Shown: piece by piece, positions 1 through 5,233 of the stretch
Numbering within the stretch: position 1 is the stretch's first letter
Layout: each line of letters starts with the position of its first letter
Assembly: GCA_002395135.1 (NCBI GenBank)
Contig: DGWC01000028.1
Span: forward strand, 1 to 6,492
Direction of reading: 5' to 3'
DNA length: 6,492 bases
Origin: Prevotella sp. UBA4268
GTDB lineage: Bacteria; Bacteroidota; Bacteroidia; Bacteroidales; Bacteroidaceae
Program-made: the position numbers and the translations under genes
The notes under the pieces: generated by a model
Told to the model about the DNA's origin: nothing
Seen by the model: the letters and a program-made list of their open reading frames with translations, nothing else
The model's database searches: none

Positions 1-896
1 TGGTCTTTCCAGTACTGCTGCCACTTGCTGAGCGTTGACTTCTCGAGCAGCCGGTGGGCCTCGATGATCAGTTTGGGAGCGGCTGCCTCAAAGCCCACGC
101 GCCCCTTGATGCCGATGATGGTGTCGCCCACGTTGCAGTCGCGGCCGATGGCATACGTGGCACCAATCTCCTCGATCTTCTGGATGGCTTTCACCTTGTC
201 GTCAAACGGCTCGCCGTTTACGGCTGTGATCTCGCCTTTTTCGAAGGTAATCTTGAGCAGCGACTGTGCGTCTTGGGCTGTCACGTGCTTCAGATAGGCC
301 TCTTCGGGGAGTCCCTGGGCGGGATCGAGCAGTTCGCCGCCGCAGATGCTGGTGCCCCAGATGCCCACGTTGTAGGAGTATTTCAACTTGGCGAAGTCGG
401 CTGAGAATCCGTGTTCGTTCAGATAGTCCACTTCTTCCTTGCGGGTGAGTTTATGGTCGCGCGTCAGCGTGATGATTTCCACGCCGGGAGCCATCACCAA
501 GAATGTCATGTCGAAGCGTATCTGGTCGTTGCCGGCACCCGTTGAGCCGTGGGCAATGGCATCGGCACCGATTTCCTTGGCATAGCGCGCAATGGCAAGG
601 GCCTGGAAAATGCGCTCCGACGACACGGATATCGGGTAGCAGTTGTTGCGGAGCACGTTGCCGAAAATCATGTATTTCAGCGACTTCTCGTAATACTCCT
701 GCGTCACGTCGAGCGTAACATACGCCTTGGCACCCAGTTTATAGGCGTTTTCCTCGTTCTTTTTCAGTTGTTCACTGCTGAATCCGCCGGTGTTGGCGCA
801 TGCAGCATATACCTCATAACCGTCGTTATGCAATTTCATCACCGTGTAACTGGTGTCCAAACCTCCCGAAAAGGCTACTACTACTTTCTTTGCCAT
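1..896 (-). CDS. argG: Argininosuccinate synthase, N-terminal 298 residues (truncated by window edge)
   Basis: Cytoplasmic enzyme of arginine biosynthesis that condenses citrulline and aspartate with ATP to argininosuccinate, AMP and PPi. I translated the minus strand from ATG at 896. The N-terminus reads MAKKVVVAFSGGLDTSYTV, whose SGGLDTS is the PP-loop ATP-binding motif of the N-type ATP pyrophosphatases. Further on come AHGSTGAGNDQIRFDM (about residues 115-130), matching the family's nucleotide and aspartate/citrulline loop, and WGTSICGGELLDP. The loop has Ala in TGAGND where many homologues carry Lys; I think this is a lineage variant rather than a defect. The frame is open to base 1, so roughly the last quarter of a protein of about 400 residues lies outside. 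It is the third gene of the argR-GNAT-argG unit, starting 8 bp after the acyltransferase stop. Its operon position implies control by ArgR. The family assignment is very secure. Confidence 0.97.
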   Translation of the reverse strand, partial: MAKKVVVAFSGGLDTSYTVMKLHNDGYEVYAACANTGGFSSEQLKKNEENAYKLGAKAYVTLDVTQEYYEKSLKYMIFGNVLRNNCYPISVSSERIFQALAIARYAKEIGADAIAHGSTGAGNDQIRFDMTFLVMAPGVEIITLTRDHKLTRKEEVDYLNEHGFSADFAKLKYSYNVGIWGTSICGGELLDPAQGLPEEAYLKHVTAQDAQSLLKITFEKGEITAVNGEPFDDKVKAIQKIEEIGATYAIGRDCNVGDTIIGIKGRVGFEAAAPKLIIEAHRLLEKSTLSKWQQYWKD

Positions 897-904
897 CTTT
901 TACT

Positions 905-1549
905 TTATTTGTTTTCTTGTTTGTCTATTTTCCTGATTCTCTCTAACACATCCTGCGGAATCTTGGCAGGCAGATGCTCTTCGGGGTCGAACAGCATGCC
1001 TGTGCAGATGCAATACTTGCGCTCGGTGCGCTTCAGGATGTCCACGTTGACGCACCCCTCGCAGCCCCGCCAGAACGCCTCGTCGTCGGTGAGTTCTGCA
1101 AAGGTTACGGGCTTGTAGCCCAGTTGGGTGTTCATCTGCATCACGGCGGCACCGCTCGTCAGCGAGAATATCTTCGCTTCGGGCCACCGCGTGCGCGCCA
1201 GTGTGAACGTCAGATCCTTGATGCGCTTGGCCAGATGCAAGCCTCTGTACTTGGGGTGTACAATCAGTCCCGATGTGGTCACATATTGCTTGTTGCCCCA
1301 GGTCTCTATATAACTGAAACCGGCAAAGTCGTCGCCGCAAAGGGCTATCACGGCCTTGGCCTCGCGTATCTTGGTGGTTACATATTCGTGGGTGCGCTTG
1401 GCAATGCCCGTGCCTCTCACTTTGGCGGCTTCGCTGATGGTTTCCAAGATGGTGTCAACGTATGGCTCATGAGACTCGTCGGCCACCATTACCTTAATTT
1501 CTTCCATAGCCTTCAAAAATTTTTTACGTGTTGATAATGATTCAGTCAA
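905..1549 (-). CDS. GNAT acyltransferase, probable N-acyl- (N-succinyl-) glutamate synthase of arginine biosynthesis
   Basis: A 214-residue protein with a GNAT core. The acyl-CoA-binding segment is GLIVHPKYRGLHLAKRI (about residues 94-110), preceded by strands around 66-92 and followed by AKIFSLTSGAAVMQMNTQLGY (125-145), the usual late-core motif. The C-terminal part is unusual, with CEGC at 163-166 and CIC at 180-182, which could bind a metal. The gene sits between argR and argG, with gaps of 15 and 8 bp. Bacteroides make arginine through N-succinyl intermediates, and I recall mutant-fitness work assigning the corresponding B. thetaiotaomicron gene as the N-succinylglutamate synthase. The role here is inferred from that and from context. 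The acyl donor (succinyl- or acetyl-CoA) cannot be read from sequence. The start is uncertain: Met15 (base 1507), preceded by a TTTTTGAAGGCT stretch, begins the conserved-looking region and could be the true start, giving 200 residues. Confidence 0.85.
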   Translation of the reverse strand: MTESLSTRKKFLKAMEEIKVMVADESHEPYVDTILETISEAAKVRGTGIAKRTHEYVTTKIREAKAVIALCGDDFAGFSYIETWGNKQYVTTSGLIVHPKYRGLHLAKRIKDLTFTLARTRWPEAKIFSLTSGAAVMQMNTQLGYKPVTFAELTDDEAFWRGCEGCVNVDILKRTERKYCICTGMLFDPEEHLPAKIPQDVLERIRKIDKQENK

Positions 1550-1564
1550 GTGGTTAACAAGTGG

Positions 1565-2041
1565 CTATTTGATGTTGGGAATCACCAACCCCAGACTGTC
1601 TATCACCTCCTCGTCGCGTGCGCCCTGGCGCTTCACGATGAAGATGGTGTCGTCGCCGGCAATGGTGCCGATAATCGAGGGGATGTCGCTGTTGTCGATG
1701 TTGTAGGCGATGCTGCTGGCATAGCCCGGACGCGTCTTGATAACGCCCATGTTACCACTGAAATGGATAGACAAGAACCCTGAAGTCTGCAACATCTCTG
1801 CTGCCGAGCGAGGGGTGCTCACGCGCTTGTACATCGTGTCGTTGGGCAATACATACACATATTTGCCGTTCATCGATGCTGCCTTGGCCACTTTCAACTG
1901 CTTCAAATCGCGGCTTAACGTGGCCTGTGTCAGTTTGAAACCTTCTTTCTCAAGGGCTCTGAGCACCTCTTCCTGCGACCCTAATTCCATGCTCGAAATG
2001 AGCATCTTCAGGGCTTCCATCCTGCTGTTTTTTACCTTCAT
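1565..2041 (-). CDS. argR: Arginine repressor ArgR
   Basis: A 158-residue arginine-responsive transcription factor of usual family length. The N-terminal winged helix-turn-helix (about residues 6-65) includes TQATLSRDLKQL at 38-49, the ArgR recognition helix with its invariant Ser-Arg. The C-terminal oligomerisation and arginine-binding domain (about 82-158) contains RPGYASSIAYNID (104-116) and GTIAGDDT (125-132). The paired Asp130-Asp131 correspond to the residues that contact arginine in the E. coli hexamer. It is first in a unit with the GNAT enzyme and argG, 15 bp ahead of the former. A promoter at 2070-2101 lies directly upstream and is overlapped by TGCA-rich dyads resembling ARG boxes, so autoregulation is likely. 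The leader would be only about 20 nt. ATG at 2041 is the first start after the promoter. The assignment is very secure. Confidence 0.97.
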   Translation of the reverse strand: MKVKNSRMEALKMLISSMELGSQEEVLRALEKEGFKLTQATLSRDLKQLKVAKAASMNGKYVYVLPNDTMYKRVSTPRSAAEMLQTSGFLSIHFSGNMGVIKTRPGYASSIAYNIDNSDIPSIIGTIAGDDTIFIVKRQGARDEEVIDSLGLVIPNIK

Positions 2042-2069
2042 CTAACTATTACCTGTTTAAAAATCGATG

Positions 2070-2101
2070 CAAAGTTACAAATAATTATGCATCCATGCAA
2101 A
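2070..2101 (-). promoter_or_regulatory. Bacteroidetes-type promoter of argR-GNAT-argG
   Basis: On the minus strand TTTG (2101-2098) is followed after exactly 20 bases by TAACTTTG (2077-2070), a full match to the Bacteroidetes -33/-7 consensus TTTG-N19-21-TAnnTTTG. The expected start point is near 2063, about 20 nt before the argR ATG. No start site has been measured; this rests on sequence match and position. Confidence 0.8.
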
Positions 2102-2125
2102 TATTATATGCAGAAATTTGCATAT
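2088..2125. promoter_or_regulatory. Candidate ArgR operators (ARG-box-like dyads)
   Basis: Four TGCA tetramers lie within 35 bp and form overlapping dyads. The best is ATATGCA-N6-TGCATAT at 2106-2125, with perfect 7-bp arms and the same 6-base centre spacing as the E. coli ARG box core. The others are TGCA-N9-TGCA at 2096-2112, covering the -33 element, and TGCAT-CC-ATGCA at 2088-2099, inside the promoter spacer. Dyad centres are about 10.5 and 11.5 bp apart, close to one helical turn each. The location is that of a repressor site, and argR itself is the first gene downstream. The identity of the bound protein is inferred. Confidence 0.6.
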
Positions 2126-2185
2126 TTCTGAAAGTTTATTCATTTCTGGGGCTGTGGAATGTTCTTGTCCGGATGGCAGCCGGCA

Positions 2186-2227
2186 CAAAAATCCCCGCCG
2201 TGCACTGTCGAAGCGCATGGCGGGGAT
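2186..2227 (-). terminator. Rho-independent terminator of the lipoprotein gene
   Basis: ATCCCCGCC (2191-2199) pairs perfectly with GGCGGGGAT (2219-2227). The stem extends inward by TGC/GCA after one non-canonical position, leaving an 11-base loop. In the minus-strand transcript the stem runs directly into a short T-tract (ATTTTTG, 2191-2186). It lies about 50 nt past the lipoprotein stop at 2278 and before the argR promoter, as expected for separating the two units. An outer 8-bp inverted repeat (2165-2172 with 2265-2272) encloses it. Confidence 0.8.
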
Positions 2228-2277
2228 GATGGCCTTTTTCCCGTTTTTGTATTACCGGTACAGGCCGGACAATGGCG

Positions 2278-4323
2278 TTATTCCACTTCTTTCACCGTCC
2301 AGCCTTCGGGGATGCCGTCAACTCCAGAAGGCCATTCCACGCCCTTCTTCTTGATAAAGGTTCCTTTGGAAGCCACTCCTGTCATCCATTTCTTGGTAGT
2401 CCACTCCGGTCCGTCGTAATACTCCACTTGGCGCGGTGTGAAATAACAGGTCACCTTTTTCAGATTGGTGCAACCAAAGAACATCTCGTTGCAACTGCTT
2501 AGGTATTGTACTGCGCCGGTACCGTGAAGCACGGGAGTGGCTTTCAGGGATGTACAATACTTAAACATTCCATTGAAACAAGACGTAGCAAACTCCGTGA
2601 CGGTGATGTCTGGCACGGACTCCAAACTCCTGCAGCCTAAGAACATACTATCGTAACAGCCTCGTGCCATCACCGTGGCAGGAAGGGCTGGGGCTTTCTT
2701 CAGCGATACGCATGTTTGGAACATTCCCCAGCAACTGTGATAGCCAAGTTTGGTGGCGTGAAGATCCGGCACCGTCTCAAGACCGGAGCATCTAATGAAC
2801 ATGTTCTGACAGGTTTCATCCACAAACTCTTCAGCCAGGATTTCCGGGGCTTTTTTCAGACTGGTGCAGTCAGCGAACATGCCCTCATAACTCATACTTC
2901 CGGTAATCGTTTTTGCGGGAAGCACAGAGGGGGCAACGGTCAGGTTCGTGCATTTAGAGAACATTCCCGAATAACTGGATTTGCCAACCGTGGTGGCCGG
3001 CAACTCGGGGGCGATGGTCAGGTTCGGACAATTATTGAACATGCTCGAGTAAGCATAATCAGGCACCGTGGTGGCCGGCAGCAGCAGTTGCTTGTCGGCA
3101 TGGCTCAGCAGATGCTCATTGTCTCGGAACAAACCAATGAAATTGGATTCTCCTTCTAACGTGGTCAGAGTTTCAAAGCCCGTCGACTTGACCAGGCTCA
3201 TGATGTTGCCATAGACATAACAGTCGGAAGAAAAAGAAATATTCGTCCTTTTTGAAGAAGTCCAAGGGCCGTCGGAATACGTCTGGTTGTCGCCATAGAG
3301 TTGCACCTTGTCGCCTGCGGATGCACTGATTGTTATTGGGTTGGCACTGCTTGAATTCTTTTCTCCATCGTTGAGCGAATACTGTATGCTCAGTTTCAGC
3401 GGATTGGCAATGGTGATGGTTCCTGCCTCCACGGCCTCCACGGTGAGCGGCGTGTTCTGCGAATCAAACGGCACTCTCACCTGGATGGTGGTGGTATAGA
3501 ACTTTCCAATGTCGAATCCCTTCTTCTTCACACCCACATATTCCACGTTGTTCTCGTCGGTAACGGTGAAGGTGTAGGTGTCGTCCTCGCCGCTGTCGCT
3601 GCGCAGTGCCATCCATACTTCCGACGACGGCTCGTCGGCACCGTATACAATCACAGTGCCCTGCTCGCTGTAGTAGTCGTTATACGGGCAATAGCGTTTG
3701 TAGAGTTTCCCGTCGCTCTTGCTCACTTTCACCAGTTTCACGTTCAGCGGCTTGCCGCCGTGCTCAAAGTTCACCTTGAAGATGCTCTGCTGGTTCTTGA
3801 AACTGGCATGCGTGGTCTTCACATTCGTGCCGTCCACCTCGGTCACCTCCACCTCGGCAATGGCACAGTCAGCGTTGTTGGCGATATTCTCCAGCGTTCC
3901 CAGACAGTCGCTATAGTTGAAACAGATGTAATACGTGCTGAAGTGGAGCATAAGCAGCAGTTGGTCGCCCACTTCATACTTGCCGCTCTCAAACGTGCCT
4001 TCCAGCGTGGCGCTCGCGCCTTTTTGGTTGGGCTTCAGCGCTTTGTCGCTCAACTTGTTCTTTGTCTTGTTGTATACGTAGATATAGTCGTATTGCGGGT
4101 CCCAGGCACTCTTCAACTGGTTCGCTGTTTCTGTCAGCGCACGTGTCTCCACGCCTTCGTCGCGGTCGGCGGCGATGGCGAAATTCCATTCGGCCTTCTC
4201 CTCCAGGGTGTCCGCTTCTGCCAGTTCCACGCTGCTGCACGATGACATCAGCAGCGGCAGCAGCATCGCAGCCAGCGCCGACATCAGCCAGCCTGCCGCC
4301 ATGTTCTTATGATTCCTTTTCAT
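2278..4323 (-). CDS. Surface lipoprotein with fimbrillin-like N-terminus and BspA-type (MFxxCxxL) repeats
   Basis: A 681-residue predicted outer-membrane lipoprotein, probably surface-exposed. Residues 9-28 form a signal peptide ending in the lipobox LMSSC, so Cys29 would be lipidated. Residues about 40-285 resemble fimbrillin/Mfa-type adhesin domains, including a VETRAL motif at 58-63 of the kind common in Bacteroidales fimbrillin lipoproteins. A short region follows with GDKVQLYGDNQTYS (337-350) and YVYGNIMSLV (369-378), typical of BspA-like proteins in this order. Then come eight leucine-rich-repeat-like units of 26-28 residues, each starting MFxxCxxL (Met at 428, 454, 482, 508, 534, 560, 586 and 614), with a degenerate LFRDNEHL unit before them. 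The tail ends in a Trp/Gly-rich motif (IPEGWTV). BspA relatives bind host proteins or other bacteria, but the ligand here is unknown. It is probably co-transcribed with the small ORF upstream, since no promoter-like site lies in the 80-bp gap. Confidence 0.85.
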   Translation of the reverse strand: MKRNHKNMAAGWLMSALAAMLLPLLMSSCSSVELAEADTLEEKAEWNFAIAADRDEGVETRALTETANQLKSAWDPQYDYIYVYNKTKNKLSDKALKPNQKGASATLEGTFESGKYEVGDQLLLMLHFSTYYICFNYSDCLGTLENIANNADCAIAEVEVTEVDGTNVKTTHASFKNQQSIFKVNFEHGGKPLNVKLVKVSKSDGKLYKRYCPYNDYYSEQGTVIVYGADEPSSEVWMALRSDSGEDDTYTFTVTDENNVEYVGVKKKGFDIGKFYTTTIQVRVPFDSQNTPLTVEAVEAGTITIANPLKLSIQYSLNDGEKNSSSANPITISASAGDKVQLYGDNQTYSDGPWTSSKRTNISFSSDCYVYGNIMSLVKSTGFETLTTLEGESNFIGLFRDNEHLLSHADKQLLLPATTVPDYAYSSMFNNCPNLTIAPELPATTVGKSSYSGMFSKCTNLTVAPSVLPAKTITGSMSYEGMFADCTSLKKAPEILAEEFVDETCQNMFIRCSGLETVPDLHATKLGYHSCWGMFQTCVSLKKAPALPATVMARGCYDSMFLGCRSLESVPDITVTEFATSCFNGMFKYCTSLKATPVLHGTGAVQYLSSCNEMFFGCTNLKKVTCYFTPRQVEYYDGPEWTTKKWMTGVASKGTFIKKKGVEWPSGVDGIPEGWTVKEVE
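2449..3042 (-). repeat. Eight-unit MFxxCxxL repeat array inside the lipoprotein
   Basis: Encodes residues about 428-625. Unit lengths are 26, 28, 26, 26, 26, 26 and 28 residues (78 or 84 bp). The framework is MFxxCxxLxxAPxLPATxxxxxCYxx, giving recurring AACAT and GGCAGG words on the plus strand. The units are clearly diverged at the DNA level, so this is an old protein repeat rather than a recent slippage array. Confidence 0.85.
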
Positions 4324-4403
4324 TGTTTCGGTTTTTAGTCGTTGATTACTTTTTTGTGTTCACTTTCTCTGCGCGCCACGGGCTGCGCCTTCAGGATGGC
4401 GTG

Positions 4404-4544
4404 TCACCAGTTCTCATGCGGATAGCCCTCCTTGCTTGCACTGTCGCCCAAACCGCCTTCGTCATCCATCTCTATCGGCTGGATGTCGGGTTTCTCATAC
4501 CTTTTCTTCGGGTCGTCGAAGATTCCTAATACTAATCTGTCCAT
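4404..4544 (-). CDS. 46-residue small protein ahead of the surface lipoprotein
   Basis: Minus-strand ATG at 4544, TGA ending at 4404. The product starts MDRLVLGIFDDPKKRYEKPD and ends EGYPHENW, is acidic and has no membrane segment. I do not recognise a family with a known function. It has the look of the short Bacteroidales ORFs that carry an early aromatic-x-x-P (here YEKPDIQPIEM at 16-26), then acidic residues and a Gly/Ser-rich tail, and that often precede fimbrillin or BspA-like genes. It is the first ATG downstream of a strong promoter (4626-4656), with a leader of about 75 nt. Its stop is 80 bp from the lipoprotein start. In that gap a GC-rich hairpin (4371-4388) could affect the mRNA. 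It may be a leader peptide or a small secreted-complex partner. That it is translated is an inference. Confidence 0.6.
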   Translation of the reverse strand: MDRLVLGIFDDPKKRYEKPDIQPIEMDDEGGLGDSASKEGYPHENW

Positions 4545-4625
4545 AATCGATTGTTTATTTGTTGGTTAATAAATGGCTTTGTTGGCTTATATGTTTTTGT
4601 TAGGTTCGCTCATGCGTTGTGATTG

Positions 4626-4656
4626 CAAATATAGGCAAAAAGATTGGAACGGCAAA
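4626..4656 (-). promoter_or_regulatory. Bacteroidetes-type promoter for small ORF and lipoprotein
   Basis: Minus-strand TTTG (4656-4653), 19 bases, then TATATTTG (4633-4626): an exact match to the -33/-7 consensus. The predicted start is near 4618, about 75 nt ahead of the small ORF. Upstream is a purine-rich run (on this strand) that includes a 39-bp partial duplication. Confidence 0.78.
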
Positions 4657-4690
4657 GTAAATTCGTAAAAAATCGCGCAGCCGCCCGTTT

Positions 4691-4768
4691 TTTCTTCCTT
4701 CCTAAACATTTCATGCCCGATTTTCTTTCTTTCTTCCTTCCTAAGCATAACATGTCGTTTTTTCCATA
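4691..4768. repeat. Two-copy 39-bp partial direct repeat, pyrimidine-rich
   Basis: The 15-mer TTTCTTCCTTCCTAA occurs at 4691-4705 and again at 4730-4744, exactly 39 bp apart. Each copy is followed by a similar CAT-containing stretch that then diverges. The plus strand is almost pure pyrimidine here. It lies just upstream of the lipoprotein promoter. Confidence 0.7.
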
Positions 4769-4854
4769 AACATGTTTCTTTCAGCAATCAGCCTGCAACT
4801 TTTCACCTGCAAAAGCGCCGCTTTGCCGCATCGGAATCTAAGCCATGGAAAAGT

Positions 4855-4898
4855 AAATCATATTGATTTGCTCGATAAATCAAATTGATTTACTGAAG
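4855..4898. repeat. Array A: two 22-bp units with palindromic core
   Basis: Two adjacent 22-bp units. Each begins with a 15-bp dyad, AAATCA-TAT-TGATTT (4855-4869) and AAATCA-AAT-TGATTT (4877-4891), both with perfect 6-bp arms and a non-conserved 3-bp centre. A 7-bp linker completes each unit. The array ends CTGAAGCAT (into 4901), the same word that closes array B. Confidence 0.85.
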
Positions 4899-4986
4899 CA
4901 TGTAATTGCGATGCTTGCTGCAGAGTGCCGCTTTTGTGCCGCGAAACTGGCGCTTTGGCGCATTCATGCTGTAGCAGCGCAAAAGC

Positions 4987-5074
4987 AAATTAATGTAATT
5001 TGCAGAGTAAACTAACTTAATTTGAAAAACAAATTAATGTAATTTGCACGGTAAATTAATGTAATTTGCTGAAG
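4987..5074. repeat. Array B: four 22-bp units with palindromic core
   Basis: Unit starts at 4987, 5009, 5031 and 5053 are spaced exactly 22 bp. Units 1, 3 and 4 share AAATTAATGTAATTTGC, a dyad of arms AAATTA and TAATTT around ATG. Unit 2 is a diverged copy (4 of 17 differences). Unit 1 extends to perfect 8-bp arms, GCAAATTA/TAATTTGC (4985-5003). Relative to array A the arms carry C:G to T:A changes on both sides, so the dyad is preserved. The array closes with CTGAAGCAT (to 5077). No gene covers it. Confidence 0.88.
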
Positions 5075-5141
5075 CATACCCTCATTTCCGTGTAACCAAA
5101 CCGCTGCTATGTGGCTTCCATTCAGCCACTTTCGCGGCAGG

Positions 5142-5185
5142 AAAACAGTCAGGGAGCAAAGCCGTGGCTCTGCTCCCTTGACTGT
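5142..5185 (-). terminator. Rho-independent terminator of the Bax inhibitor gene
   Basis: ACAGTCA (5145-5151) pairs with TGACTGT (5179-5185) and GGGAGCA (5152-5158) with TGCTCCC (5171-5177), with one bulged base at 5178. The loop contains a further AGCC/GGCT pairing. The minus-strand transcript leaves the stem into TGTTTTCC. It sits about 49 nt past the stop codon at 5234. Confidence 0.85.
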
Positions 5186-5233
5186 GGTTGGCGAGAATGA
5201 CTGCCCGCCGTGTATGTGTGCGCCCGCTAATGC

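Larger units (their letters stand above)
4657..5141. other. Long intergenic region holding both 22-bp arrays
   Basis: This lies between the Bax inhibitor terminator and the lipoprotein promoter. Besides the two arrays and the pyrimidine-rich repeat it holds GC-rich stretches, including AAAGCGCCGCTTT (4812-4824) and related GCTTTGSCGCAT words (4820-4831 and 4952-4963). I found no exact TAnnTTTG promoter on either strand outside the listed one and no convincing reading frame. Confidence 0.6.

Noticed and set aside
974..1534. 186-codon plus-strand frame opposite the GNAT gene
   Set aside because: Antisense shadow: the minus-strand frame has clear GNAT motifs and operon context.
3760..4245. 161-codon plus-strand frame opposite the lipoprotein gene
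   Set aside because: Antisense shadow of a well-supported coding frame, with no family resemblance.
4587..4787. 66-codon minus-strand frame (MLKETCLWKK...)
   Set aside because: It runs through the pyrimidine-rich duplication and across the consensus promoter at 4626-4656. Its repeated MFRKEE-like text comes from the DNA repeat.
4855..5074. CRISPR array
   Set aside because: Units are 22 bp with only 5-7 bp between palindromic cores, so there are no spacers, and no cas gene is present.
4855..5074. Plasmid-type iteron origin
   Set aside because: The period fits iterons, but there is no rep gene or recognisable DnaA-box cluster and the context is chromosomal housekeeping genes. Kept only as a minor alternative.
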